From the NCBI GenBank assembly GCA_030706405.1, contig JAUZOO010000009.1, forward strand, positions 62,001-126,000: a DNA stretch of 64,000 bases. The letters run 5' to 3'. Position numbers and translations under genes: made by a program. The notes beneath the pieces were generated by a model, which was given only the letters and a program-made list of their open reading frames with translations, ran no database searches and had not been told where the DNA came from. This document shows positions 8,061 to 15,391 of this stretch, piece after piece (the first letter of the stretch is position 1; each line of letters starts with the position of its first letter). This stretch comes from Bacteroidota bacterium. GTDB lineage: Bacteria > Bacteroidota > Bacteroidia > Bacteroidales > JAAUTT01.

Positions 8061-8540
8061 ATGAAGCAAAATCAAATTTCCGCAAACATTTCAAACGACA
8101 CCCTTACCAGGGCCATTTCGCTCATCGATGAGCTCGAATCGCTTTTCCCTTTTCTATTATCGTTAACACCCGACGAAAGACAGAGTGGGTTTAGACTTGG
8201 CGATGCAAACATGAGTTTTCTTACCAAAAGCAAGGACTACATTACGCTTAGCCCGCAGCACATGCCCCAGTTTGTTGACATCGTTGAAACTAACAACGAT
8301 ATTAACGTGGCCACCAACCTATTTACCGTCACCAAAAAACTGGGGATGCTCAGTTCCAAAATCGAAGATACCGCCACCCAGGCCGGTTTCGAAGCGTTGG
8401 CCTCCGTGCTGGCGTATTACAATTCGGTAAAGCTGGCTGCTAAGAACAACGTTCCCGGGGCTCAGTCCATTTACGACGACCTCAAAACCCGTTTCCCGGG
8501 GCGGTCGTCAGCCTCCGATAAAAAGGAAACGGTTAAATAA
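8061..8540 (+). CDS. Conserved hypothetical cytoplasmic protein, 159 aa
   Basis: It starts at the ATG at 8061; an in-frame TTG at 8049 is less likely. It has no signal peptide, membrane helix or catalytic motif. The sequence is helical, with TLTRAISLIDELESLFPFLLSLTPDERQ and a later ATQAGFEALASVLAYYNSVKLAAKNNVPGA, ending in a basic, polar tail. The region RLGDANMSFLTKSKDYITLSPQHMPQFVD suggests a small alpha-helical domain. It is flanked by terminators on both sides, so it is monocistronic. I do not recognise the family. Confidence 0.65.
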   Translation: MKQNQISANISNDTLTRAISLIDELESLFPFLLSLTPDERQSGFRLGDANMSFLTKSKDYITLSPQHMPQFVDIVETNNDINVATNLFTVTKKLGMLSSKIEDTATQAGFEALASVLAYYNSVKLAAKNNVPGAQSIYDDLKTRFPGRSSASDKKETVK

Positions 8541-8548
8541 CCTGTAAC

Positions 8549-8605
8549 AAAAACCGCAAAGCACACCTCTTACAACCATCCCCCGGCTTTGCGGTTTTTC
8601 TTTTT
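8549..8605 (+). terminator. Terminator after the 159-aa hypothetical gene
   Basis: AAAAACCGCAAAG pairs with CTTTGCGGTTTTT over a loop of about 25 bases, followed by CTTTTT. Confidence 0.75.
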
Positions 8606-8630
8606 CCTGTCACCAGCTCTTTTAGCCACT

Positions 8631-8855
8631 TTATACGTCGGGCCCACCCCGTTGAAGGGCGGGTTTGTTGTAGGAAACGGCCACAAGGCCCTGCTGAGCA
8701 TCAACGCCGGCCTCGTAAGCGGTAATCAGGTCGTCAGAAACGAACTTATGGATGCTTGAAACAACCTCCAGGCTCTTTTTGACAGGGGTTTGAACCTTCC
8801 GGACATCGAAGCCGATGTAACCACCGGCCTGATAGGTCTCAAAGAACAGCCTCAT
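8631..8855 (-). CDS. Orphan small protein, 74 aa
   Basis: ATG at 8855, stop at 8631; an upstream GTG at 8894 is in frame but would run through a hairpin. The protein (MRLFFETYQAGGYIGFDV... ending GLVAVSYNKPALQRGGPDV) has no signal peptide or known motif, but its composition is protein-like, with an alternating hydrophobic pattern and a central SLEVVSSIHKFVSDDLITAYEAGVD helix. It points opposite to both neighbours and lies at the edge of the accessory block. A real small gene is more likely than chance, but I do not recognise it. Confidence 0.45.
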   Translation of the reverse strand: MRLFFETYQAGGYIGFDVRKVQTPVKKSLEVVSSIHKFVSDDLITAYEAGVDAQQGLVAVSYNKPALQRGGPDV

Positions 8856-9147
8856 GGTTGTAACCTCCGACTTTTTTGTCACTCGAAGTGACAAAAAGGA
8901 TGTACGACCCCACTAACATAGCCGTTACAAACGTCCATTTGGCTCCCGGTACGGAATAAGCGTGTGTTCCGGTTACCAAATTTGTCGGTCGCTCGAATAA
9001 AATTTGGGTGGCGAGGGGTGTAGTGGGCGCGGAAATGGTTAAATTAGAGGCAGGTTTGAACAAAAGCTTAACAACTAAACAGACAACTAATGCAGGATAA
9101 TTGTAATAGGTTGTGATTGTAGAGATGGTGGCGATAATACTAAAAAA
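8856..9147. other. Non-coding, hairpin-rich gap before the cyclase-like gene
   Basis: Three structured segments are visible: TTTTTGTCACT/AGTGACAAAAA (11-bp perfect arms, about 8874-8898), GGTA-c-GGAA.../TTCC-ggt-TACC (about 8949-8980), and CCAAATTT/AAATTTGG (about 8976-9007). Just before the cyclase-like gene the string TAGAGATGGTGGCG (about 9120) recurs almost exactly at 10085 before the next gene. No convincing gene is seen here. Confidence 0.5.
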
Positions 9148-9948
9148 ATGGAATACGAACACAGGATAGTATGTTTTATCGATATTCTGGGATTTAAGAA
9201 TATCATTGCAAAGACAATTAATAGTGACAATGATGATGTTGAACATGAGATTGAAAAAATTAATAAACTTTTTCTGTTAGCAAGGGAAATATTAAACATT
9301 GATAAAGAGAATAGAATCTCAAAAACAAAAGTCATCACTCAATTCTCCGACTCAATTGTAATTTCATTTGTGGTAGATGAGCGTAGTGAAGTTTTTTTTA
9401 CTCTTTTAGAAATTTTGCACTTAATAATAAATTTTATTTACGAAGGAATTCTTGTGAGAGGGGGCATAGCCTATGGTAAATTAATTCACACAGACAAAAT
9501 ACTCTTTGGACCTGGCTTAAATGCCGCTTATGAAACAGAATCAAAAGCAGCATTGTACCCACGAGTAATTTTAGACAAAACAGTAGTTGAGATTGGAAAG
9601 CGTTTCCATGCGGAGGGAAGTAATTCAACATATGAAGAGGAATCAATTATGAATATAATTACAAAAGATACAGACGATATGTATTATATAGATTATATTC
9701 ATAAAGCCCAAAGTGAATTAGATGAACCAGATTTGGATATGCCCGAATATATTGAACGGCTAAGGCAGATTATAAAATCAAATCAGAATATCGACTCTCC
9801 CGACATTAAAGTCAAGACTGGATGGCTGATTAATAAATTCAATAATTTGATTGAATCGGCAACTAATGAGGCATTTATTGAAAGGTTGAGAAGAACAGAA
9901 AGTTATGAATTGGTGGACTATTATAGCAATTTAGAAAAAATAGAATAA
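9148..9948 (+). CDS. Class III nucleotide cyclase-like protein, stand-alone
   Basis: 266 residues, AT-rich compared with the flanking core genes. The motifs fit the class III adenylate/guanylate cyclase fold: FIDILGFKN with a metal-type Asp (D12), QFSDSIVIS with the second Asp (D68), VRGGIAYGKL (about 103-112) and FGPGLNAAYETE (about 120-131), the equivalent of the G-x-x-x-N-x-A block (N125). The Arg that usually follows the Asn is not obvious, so activity is uncertain. There is no sensor domain or membrane helix. Stand-alone cyclases of this size occur in anti-phage Pycsar-type loci, but no PycTM/PycTIR-like effector is adjacent. Structured repeats flank it downstream. Confidence 0.6.
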   Translation: MEYEHRIVCFIDILGFKNIIAKTINSDNDDVEHEIEKINKLFLLAREILNIDKENRISKTKVITQFSDSIVISFVVDERSEVFFTLLEILHLIINFIYEGILVRGGIAYGKLIHTDKILFGPGLNAAYETESKAALYPRVILDKTVVEIGKRFHAEGSNSTYEEESIMNIITKDTDDMYYIDYIHKAQSELDEPDLDMPEYIERLRQIIKSNQNIDSPDIKVKTGWLINKFNNLIESATNEAFIERLRRTESYELVDYYSNLEKIE

Positions 9949-9964
9949 AGTACTAGCCCCCTGA

Positions 9965-10082
9965 TTGCCGTAGCTTACCATCGGAGCGATGGACGAAGTT
10001 TTATTTCGTCCAGCTATTTTAGGAAGCTTTTGCTTCCAGTGCCGCATATCAAAGCATTCAAGAATATTTATACTGGCTGTAG
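9965..10082. repeat. Structured dispersed repeat, copy 1
   Basis: About 118 bp, matching copy 2 at 11756-11874 along its whole length (about 85% by eye). It contains consecutive hairpins: CCATCG-GAG-CGATGG, GGACGAA/TTCGTCC and GGAAGC-TTTT-GCTTCC. In the second stem the differences between copies keep pairing, through G-T pairs. This points to a constraint on structure rather than on sequence. Confidence 0.85.
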
Positions 10083-10152
10083 TTATAGAGATGTTGGCGG
10101 TCATTGTAAAAAGACAGTAGCAAACCATTGACAACAATAAAAACAGAATCCT

Positions 10153-10725
10153 ATGAGAAAAATAATTTCATTTATGCACATATCGCTCGACGGTTTTGTA
10201 GCAGGGCCGAACGGAGAAATGGACTGGATTAAAGTTGATGAAGAGATTTTTGATTATGTTGGTAAGCGGATAAACGAAACCGACACTGCACTGTATGGAC
10301 GAGTAACATATCAGATGATGGAAGATTACTGGCCTACCGCAGCAGATAAGCCTACCGCAACCAAGCACGATATTGAACACTCAAAGTGGTATAGCAAAGT
10401 TCACAAAGTTGTTTTATCAAAAACAATGAAAGACGTGGGTTTGACTAACACAACAATTATTAGCGATAACCTTTCGGACAGAATAAACGAAATAAAACAA
10501 CAGGCAGGCACAGACATCGCGCTTTTTGGAAGCCCAACAGCAACACATTCACTTATTCAACTAAACTTAATTGACGGCTACTGGCTATTTGTTAATCCAA
10601 TTATTCTTGGACAAGGCATTCCATTGTTTGTAGACATTAAAGACAAAATAAAACTAAACCTATTGACTACCCGACAATTTACTTGCGGGGTAACTGAACT
10701 GAATTACACTGTGGACAGGCAATAA
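10153..10725 (+). CDS. RibD C-terminal-domain / dihydrofolate-reductase-like protein
   Basis: 190 residues, the usual length of the YyaP/YwjB-type group. The N-terminus MRKIISFMHISLDGFVAGPNGEMDWI is the hallmark start (strand, then SLDGFVA). TALYGRVTYQMMEDYW follows, then KVVLSKTM, and the Rossmann-like segment IALFGSPTATHSLIQLNLIDGYWLFVNPIILGQGIPLF is typical of the nucleotide-binding part. Such proteins bind NAD(P)H, but most have no proven substrate. It is preceded by structured repeat copy 1 and followed 77 bp later by a VOC gene in the same direction. These are genes of the kind often carried on gene cassettes or transferred blocks. Confidence 0.85.
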   Translation: MRKIISFMHISLDGFVAGPNGEMDWIKVDEEIFDYVGKRINETDTALYGRVTYQMMEDYWPTAADKPTATKHDIEHSKWYSKVHKVVLSKTMKDVGLTNTTIISDNLSDRINEIKQQAGTDIALFGSPTATHSLIQLNLIDGYWLFVNPIILGQGIPLFVDIKDKIKLNLLTTRQFTCGVTELNYTVDRQ

Positions 10726-10802
10726 CAACGAACCGCCTCAACTTTAAGACCGGGGCATAGGCATAGATCTGATTAAATAAACCTTCAAAAAAAGATAAGG
10801 CT

Positions 10803-11285
10803 ATGACAAGAAAAAGTAAGTTGTTGGAAATGCACAATGTCGGTATCGTTGTTGAGTCCCTCGATAATGCAATTTCTTTTTTCGAAGAGATAGGGCTGAC
10901 GCTTGAAGGACGAATGGTGGTTGAAGGTGAATGGGCAGGGCGTGTAACGGGATTGGGTAATCAGTCCGTTGAGATTGCTATGATGGTTACTCCCGATGGA
11001 CACACCCGACTTGAACTTTCACGATATCTCACCCCTCATACTATAGCAGACCACAGGACTGCTCCGGTCAACTCTTTGGGCTATCTCCGTATCATGTTCA
11101 GGGTTGACAACCTTGACGAATTGCTACCCAGACTTGCGAAGCATGGTGCAGAACTTGTTGGAGAAGTGGTTCAGTTTGAGGGCATGTATCGGCTCTGCTA
11201 CATTCGTGGTACGGAAGGGCTTCTTATCGGATTAGCTGAACAACTTGGGAATAAAACGGCGACAGATATTTTAGAAAACTCTTGA
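10803..11285 (+). CDS. VOC-superfamily (glyoxalase/dioxygenase-like) protein
   Basis: 160 residues with the two-module betaalphabetabetabeta VOC pattern: MHNVGIVVESLDNAISFFEEIGLTLEGR, then a second module YLRIMFRVDNLDELLPRLAKHGAELVGEVVQFEGMYRLCYIRGTEGLLIGLAEQL. Candidate metal ligands are H in LEMHNVGIV, E in RLELSRY and a C-terminal acidic residue near GTEGLLIGL. The glyoxalase I, fosfomycin- and bleomycin-resistance families share this fold, and substrate cannot be predicted. It lies between the DHFR-like gene and a second, unrelated-looking VOC gene, all in one direction. Confidence 0.85.
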   Translation: MTRKSKLLEMHNVGIVVESLDNAISFFEEIGLTLEGRMVVEGEWAGRVTGLGNQSVEIAMMVTPDGHTRLELSRYLTPHTIADHRTAPVNSLGYLRIMFRVDNLDELLPRLAKHGAELVGEVVQFEGMYRLCYIRGTEGLLIGLAEQLGNKTATDILENS

Positions 11286-11347
11286 CAAAGAAAATTTTGC
11301 TTGGTTTCGCTTTCAAAATAATTATAACGACAAATAACAATACTAAA

Positions 11348-11725
11348 ATGAAAAAAGTAACAGGGATTGGGGGCGTTTTTTTCAAATGCAAGGACCCCCA
11401 AAAAATGACAGAATGGTATCAAAAACATCTTGGGTTAGATACAAACCCTTATGGGGCAACATTTGAGTGGTATGAAGGTTCGGACAACACAAAGAAAGGA
11501 CAAACGCAATGGACACCATTTTCCGAAACAACAGAATACTTTGAACCTTCAACAAAGGATTTTATGATAAATTACCGAGTTGAAAACTTAGAAGCGCTTG
11601 TTGAAGAATTTAAAAAAGACGGTGTAACCATTGTGGACAAAATTGAGACATACGACTATGGTAAATTTGTGCATATTCTTGATGCAGAAGGAAACAAAGT
11701 TCAATTGTGGGAACCTATTGACTAG
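11348..11725 (+). CDS. Small VOC-superfamily protein
   Basis: 125 residues from the ATG at 11348. An upstream frame to 11282 would overlap the previous gene and has no VOC homology. The sequence VTGIGGVFFKCKDPQKMTEWYQKHLGL is a typical VOC first module, and MINYRVENLEALVEEFKKDGVTIVDKIETYDYGKFVHILDAEGNKVQLWEP a typical second module, ending in the metal-binding-type Glu (LWEP). The missing first His (GIGGVFF) suggests it may not bind metal in the usual way. Structured repeat copy 2 follows within 35 bp. Confidence 0.85.
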   Translation: MKKVTGIGGVFFKCKDPQKMTEWYQKHLGLDTNPYGATFEWYEGSDNTKKGQTQWTPFSETTEYFEPSTKDFMINYRVENLEALVEEFKKDGVTIVDKIETYDYGKFVHILDAEGNKVQLWEPID

Positions 11726-11755
11726 ATAAAAGGATTGCAGAATAAGAGTCCCCGT

Positions 11756-11874
11756 TTGCCGTAGCTTACCATCGGAGCGATGGGCGAAGTTTTTACTTTG
11801 TCCGGCTATTTTAGGAAACTTTTGCTTCCATTGCCAGATGTTAAAGCATTCAAAAACATTTATACAGGCTGTAG
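11756..11874. repeat. Structured dispersed repeat, copy 2
   Basis: Second copy of the 9965-10082 repeat. It retains the CCATCG/CGATGG stem, a GGGCGAAG/CTTTGTCC stem with G-T pairs, and a weakened GGAA/TTCC stem. It ends in ACAGGC-TGTA-GCCTGT (about 11865-11880), a perfect hairpin decayed in copy 1. The two copies bracket the DHFR-like and two VOC genes. Confidence 0.85.
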
Positions 11875-11930
11875 CCTGTCATCAATACCAATACTGAAAA
11901 GAAAACACGACTTAATAAATTTGAGGTTAC

Positions 11931-13178
11931 ATGAGCTCTCAGAACAAAACCACGGAACAACTCGAAGATGAAATTGTCAAACTCAAAAAGTCTGAAGAAA
12001 ATTATAAAGAGATTGCACAGGCATTAAACCAGGAGCGTGACTTATACGATGATTTGGCCAACGCGCTGCCTTCGGGAATATACCGTTTGCGGGTTTTTCA
12101 TGGCTTATCTTTATTAGAAGATAAATGGTACAGTGTGGATGAGGCTCCTTATGTTGTCGAATTTGTAAATGATCGTTTCTGTGAAATCCTGAGTTTAGAT
12201 AAGCATCTTTTTAAAACAAACCCCGGCATTATTAACAATTTAATTTTCGAGGCCGATAAAGCCGAATTCGTCCGAAAAAATGTTGAAGCTAACTTACATA
12301 CAATTCCCTTTATATGGGAAGGCCGTTTCGTGGTTAAGGGCAAAATAATTTGGATTCATTTAGAATCAATTCCCCGGCTTCTGGAAAATAAAGATATTAT
12401 CTGGACGGGTACTTTAAATGATGTGAGCGAGCGCCGAGATGCAGAACAGGTGATTAAATTAAAAAACGAAGAGTTACAAAAGATAAACGCCGAGAAGGAT
12501 AAGTTTTTCAGCATCATTGCCCATGACTTAAAGAGTCCGTTTAGTTCAATTATTGGTTTCAGCAAAATTCTAGTAGAACAGGTAAACAAGAAAAATTTTG
12601 AAAATGTTGAGAAATTTTCCGAGATCATTCGAAGTTCATCCGAAAGGGCTATGAATTTACTTGTCAATCTTATGGAATGGTCGTTATCTCAAACGGGGCG
12701 GATGAATTTTAATCCTCAATATTTTGAGATGAACGATATTGTGAATGAAATTGTGAATTTGTTTACGAATATAGCAGTGCAAAAGTCGTTAATAATATCA
12801 ACATACATGCTCTCGGAAATGCCCGTTTGTGCCGACAAGGCGATGATAAATACAATTTTAAGGAACCTGGTCTCAAACGCTATTAAATTTACCGAACCCG
12901 GAGGAATGATAACCATTTTAGGTGAGGCTGACCAAAACAATGTGAAAATTTCAATTAGTGATACAGGCGTAGGAATGTCTCAACCAACAATTGAAAAATT
13001 ATTCCAAATCGGCACAAATCAATCTACACCAGGTACCCAAAATGAAATAGGAACAGGGCTTGGCCTGATATTATGCAAAGAATTTATCAAAAAGCACCAT
13101 GGTGAGATATGGGTTGAAAGCGAAATTGGCAAAGGCTCTGTATTTTATTTTACGATTCCTTATTTTTATGCCGAATAG
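11931..13178 (+). CDS. PAS-domain sensor histidine kinase, cytoplasmic
   Basis: 415 residues. An N-terminal coiled coil (about 5-40) leads into a PAS domain (about 45-170, with GRFVVKGKIIWIHLESIP and a WTGTLNDVSERR end), then HisKA with the phospho-acceptor in SIIAHDLKSPF (H198), then HATPase_c with N box NLVSNAIKFT, G1 DTGVGM and G2 GTGLGL. There are no membrane helices, so it senses a cytoplasmic or redox signal. It heads a row of signalling genes: two NarL-type regulators, a lone receiver and a chemoreceptor follow, although a gap of about 350 bp separates it from the first of these. Confidence 0.93.
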   Translation: MSSQNKTTEQLEDEIVKLKKSEENYKEIAQALNQERDLYDDLANALPSGIYRLRVFHGLSLLEDKWYSVDEAPYVVEFVNDRFCEILSLDKHLFKTNPGIINNLIFEADKAEFVRKNVEANLHTIPFIWEGRFVVKGKIIWIHLESIPRLLENKDIIWTGTLNDVSERRDAEQVIKLKNEELQKINAEKDKFFSIIAHDLKSPFSSIIGFSKILVEQVNKKNFENVEKFSEIIRSSSERAMNLLVNLMEWSLSQTGRMNFNPQYFEMNDIVNEIVNLFTNIAVQKSLIISTYMLSEMPVCADKAMINTILRNLVSNAIKFTEPGGMITILGEADQNNVKISISDTGVGMSQPTIEKLFQIGTNQSTPGTQNEIGTGLGLILCKEFIKKHHGEIWVESEIGKGSVFYFTIPYFYAE

Positions 13179-13525
13179 CAATCGAAATACCTTCTATCTT
13201 AAATATCTACATTTGTTATCCGCCATTAAGTAAGTTCGTTAAAGAGCACCGTTTTTGGAATAATTTTAATCCGGAAATATCGTACATGTATAATGAATGA
13301 AGTGACGTTAATCAAAATCGGAATGGATTTAGTATTCTTTGAGTTAATATTACACGCCGTTTGGCCTGACATTTGATGGATTTGCTATAGTTCTATTTCT
13401 ATTTCTATTTCAACTCTTGAGGATTTATCGCATACAACTAATACAATTATTAACACAATGCCTGGTGGATATTTATAAATTCACAGGTTAGGATTTTAGT
13501 TGTTATAATTGAACAAAAATTAGAT
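13179..13525. other. Gap of about 350 bp, probable promoter region for the response-regulator genes
   Basis: No convincing ORF. A short microsatellite of three TTCTAT-type units occurs near 13391-13410. TTGTTATAATTGA near 13498 resembles a weak Bacteroidota -7 element upstream of the regulator gene. Nothing else is seen. Confidence 0.4.
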
Positions 13526-14158
13526 ATGAGCAGGATAAAGCTTTCAATAGTTGATGAACATACCATTCTTCGCGAAGGATTATGTTGTTTATTAAATGTT
13601 ACCAATAATTTAAAAGTTGTTTCAGATTTTTCAAACGGAATAGATTTTATAAATTCGTTACACAAAATTATGCCAGATATAGCAATAATTGATATTGCCA
13701 TGCCGGGCATGGATGGTATACAAACCATAAAAAAAGCCAGAGAAATTGTACCTGAGCTTAAAATATTAGTTTTATCCTCACATACCGAAAAACAAAATTA
13801 TGTTCAGTTACATAACCTTAAAGTTAACGGGTATGTGCTTAAGGATTCGAACTTCGAAGAGCTTAAACATGCTATAGCCGAAATTGTCAAAGGGCGTAAA
13901 TTTTTTTCGCAACAATTATTGTTAAATCAATTAAGTCTTTCTCAGGAGAAACAATCGGAAATATTAACTGAGCTCGAAAATCGGATATTGTTATATATAA
14001 GCCAGGGATATTCTACTCAGGAAATTGCCGGAAAGTTATGCTTAAGCGTAGGAACAATAGAACGTTACAGATCGAAATTGTTGTTGCAAACAGGGATGTC
14101 AAACTCCATTAGTTTAGTTGTTTATGCTTTAAAAAATAATTTGATACAAACAGAATAA
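13526..14158 (+). CDS. NarL/LuxR-type response regulator
   Basis: 210 residues. The receiver domain (about 5-120) has phospho-acceptor D56 in IAIIDIAMPGMDG, and the switch residues S/T in VLSSHTE and K in YVLKD. One acidic-pocket position is altered: the DE of VDEHTILREG stands where DD is usual. The C-terminal LuxR HTH (about 145-205) reads TELENRILLYISQGYSTQEIAGKLCLSVGTIERYRSKLL. It is similar in layout to the next gene and probably a paralogue. A likely partner is the PAS kinase upstream; this is inferred from proximity. Confidence 0.92.
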   Translation: MSRIKLSIVDEHTILREGLCCLLNVTNNLKVVSDFSNGIDFINSLHKIMPDIAIIDIAMPGMDGIQTIKKAREIVPELKILVLSSHTEKQNYVQLHNLKVNGYVLKDSNFEELKHAIAEIVKGRKFFSQQLLLNQLSLSQEKQSEILTELENRILLYISQGYSTQEIAGKLCLSVGTIERYRSKLLLQTGMSNSISLVVYALKNNLIQTE

Positions 14159-14295
14159 TAGGGAATCCCTACGTATAAGCCTTAAATAATTCCCCAAAAT
14201 ACCCGATAAAAGCCACAAAACAACCCGATAACTTTAGGGCTCTTTAAAAATAGAAGAAAGCTGTGCAACTTTTATTTTTTTACCCTTTTTAAAGA

Positions 14296-14925
14296 ATGAT
14301 AAAAATAGCAATTGTAGACGATCATGCTCTTTTACGAGATGCTTTAAAAGTCATGCTTGAATCGTTAGGTAATGTTGAAATACTATTTGAAGCATCTGAT
14401 GGAAAAGATTTTCTCAACCTGTTGGAGGTATTTACCCCCGATGTTTCCATTGTTGACATAAACATGCCAATAATGGATGGCATTGCGGCAAGCATTACTG
14501 CCAAACAAAAGTTACCGGAAATGAAAGTTGTTATTTTATCGATGATTGAAGAAGAACAAAAAATTCGTGATTTATGGAACTCAAATATCGACGGCTATGT
14601 ACTAAAAACCACTCGCTTTGAAGAACTTGCATATGCGATTAAAACCGTGTTAAAAGGCGAACGTTATTTCTCTCAGCAATTATTGTTGAAGTTCATTAAC
14701 AACAATATAATTAAATATTCAGTGCTATTTACCGATCGCGAAAAAACAATTCTTCAGTATTTGAGTGAAGGATTATCAACCTCCGAAATAGCCGACAGAC
14801 TTTTTTTGAGTACACGTACGGTTGAGAAATATCGGTCGGATATGCTTTTACGCACAGGTCTGCCGAACTCTGTAAGCCTTGTTGTATTTGCCATTAAGCA
14901 TGGTATAATTAATGTCCGTTTGTGA
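14296..14925 (+). CDS. NarL/LuxR-type response regulator (second)
   Basis: 209 residues. The receiver has D54 in SIVDINMPIMDG, acidic pair VDDHALLRD, S in VVILSMIEE and K in YVLKT. The LuxR HTH near residues 140-205 reads FTDREKTILQYLSEGLSTSEIADRLFLSTRTVEKYRSDMLLRTG. Its protein shares length and the segments KVVILS/KILVLSS and FSQQLLLK/FSQQLLLN with the upstream regulator, so the two likely arose by tandem duplication and then diverged. It lies 138 bp downstream. Confidence 0.92.
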   Translation: MIKIAIVDDHALLRDALKVMLESLGNVEILFEASDGKDFLNLLEVFTPDVSIVDINMPIMDGIAASITAKQKLPEMKVVILSMIEEEQKIRDLWNSNIDGYVLKTTRFEELAYAIKTVLKGERYFSQQLLLKFINNNIIKYSVLFTDREKTILQYLSEGLSTSEIADRLFLSTRTVEKYRSDMLLRTGLPNSVSLVVFAIKHGIINVRL

Positions 14926-14962
14926 AATTACGGACCTATTTATTATTGTAGTAATTTAAAAT

Positions 14963-15379
14963 ATGAGTAATAGAATTAAAATATTAATTATTGAGCCCGA
15001 CCTTTCTTTTTGCTTGGTATTGGAAGATTTCATAAAGAAAAATAGTTATATTGAAATCGGAGAAGTCCGGAAGACGGACTTGGGAAATGAAGGGATGTCT
15101 CTTTTAACAACTAACCATTATGATTATGTTTTTATATCGGACGAGTTGCTTGATTTTAAAGGAGCTACAATTATCGAGTATATAAACCGGTATTATTTTC
15201 GGCATAAATTACAGATTGTAGCTCTTACGAATAACGCAGAGTTGCCAAACCTTATAAAGCTAATTGAAGCAGGGGCTACTTCTTTTATTGATAAACGTAA
15301 GCTAACCCTTCAACGGATAGATCGGTTATTTAACCCGGTTTATAACGCGGATAGCTCATTAACTAACTATAGATTTTAA
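14963..15379 (+). CDS. Stand-alone, divergent receiver-domain protein
   Basis: 138 residues, receiver fold only. ILIIEPDLSFC replaces the usual double-acid start with E11 and D13, the phospho-acceptor position is D60 in YVFISDELLDFKGA, T is kept in VALTNN and K in FIDKRK. The MPxMDG loop after D60 is replaced by LLDFKG, so phosphorylation or its readout may differ. A single-domain receiver lying 12 bp before a chemoreceptor gene could be a CheY-like or scaffold protein for that receptor. That link is inference. Confidence 0.75.
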   Translation: MSNRIKILIIEPDLSFCLVLEDFIKKNSYIEIGEVRKTDLGNEGMSLLTTNHYDYVFISDELLDFKGATIIEYINRYYFRHKLQIVALTNNAELPNLIKLIEAGATSFIDKRKLTLQRIDRLFNPVYNADSSLTNYRF

Positions 15380-15391
15380 CCAAAAAACATT

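Noticed and set aside
8839-9246. 135-aa hydrophobic minus-strand ORF
   Set aside because: It overlaps the start of the cyclase-like gene and the orphan gene leader, has low-complexity composition, and is interrupted by hairpins typical of non-coding DNA.
9965-11874. Standard integron attC sites
   Set aside because: No paired GTTRRRY/RYYYAAC core sites were found in the repeats and no integrase gene is in the window. The cassette idea is kept only as a hypothesis.
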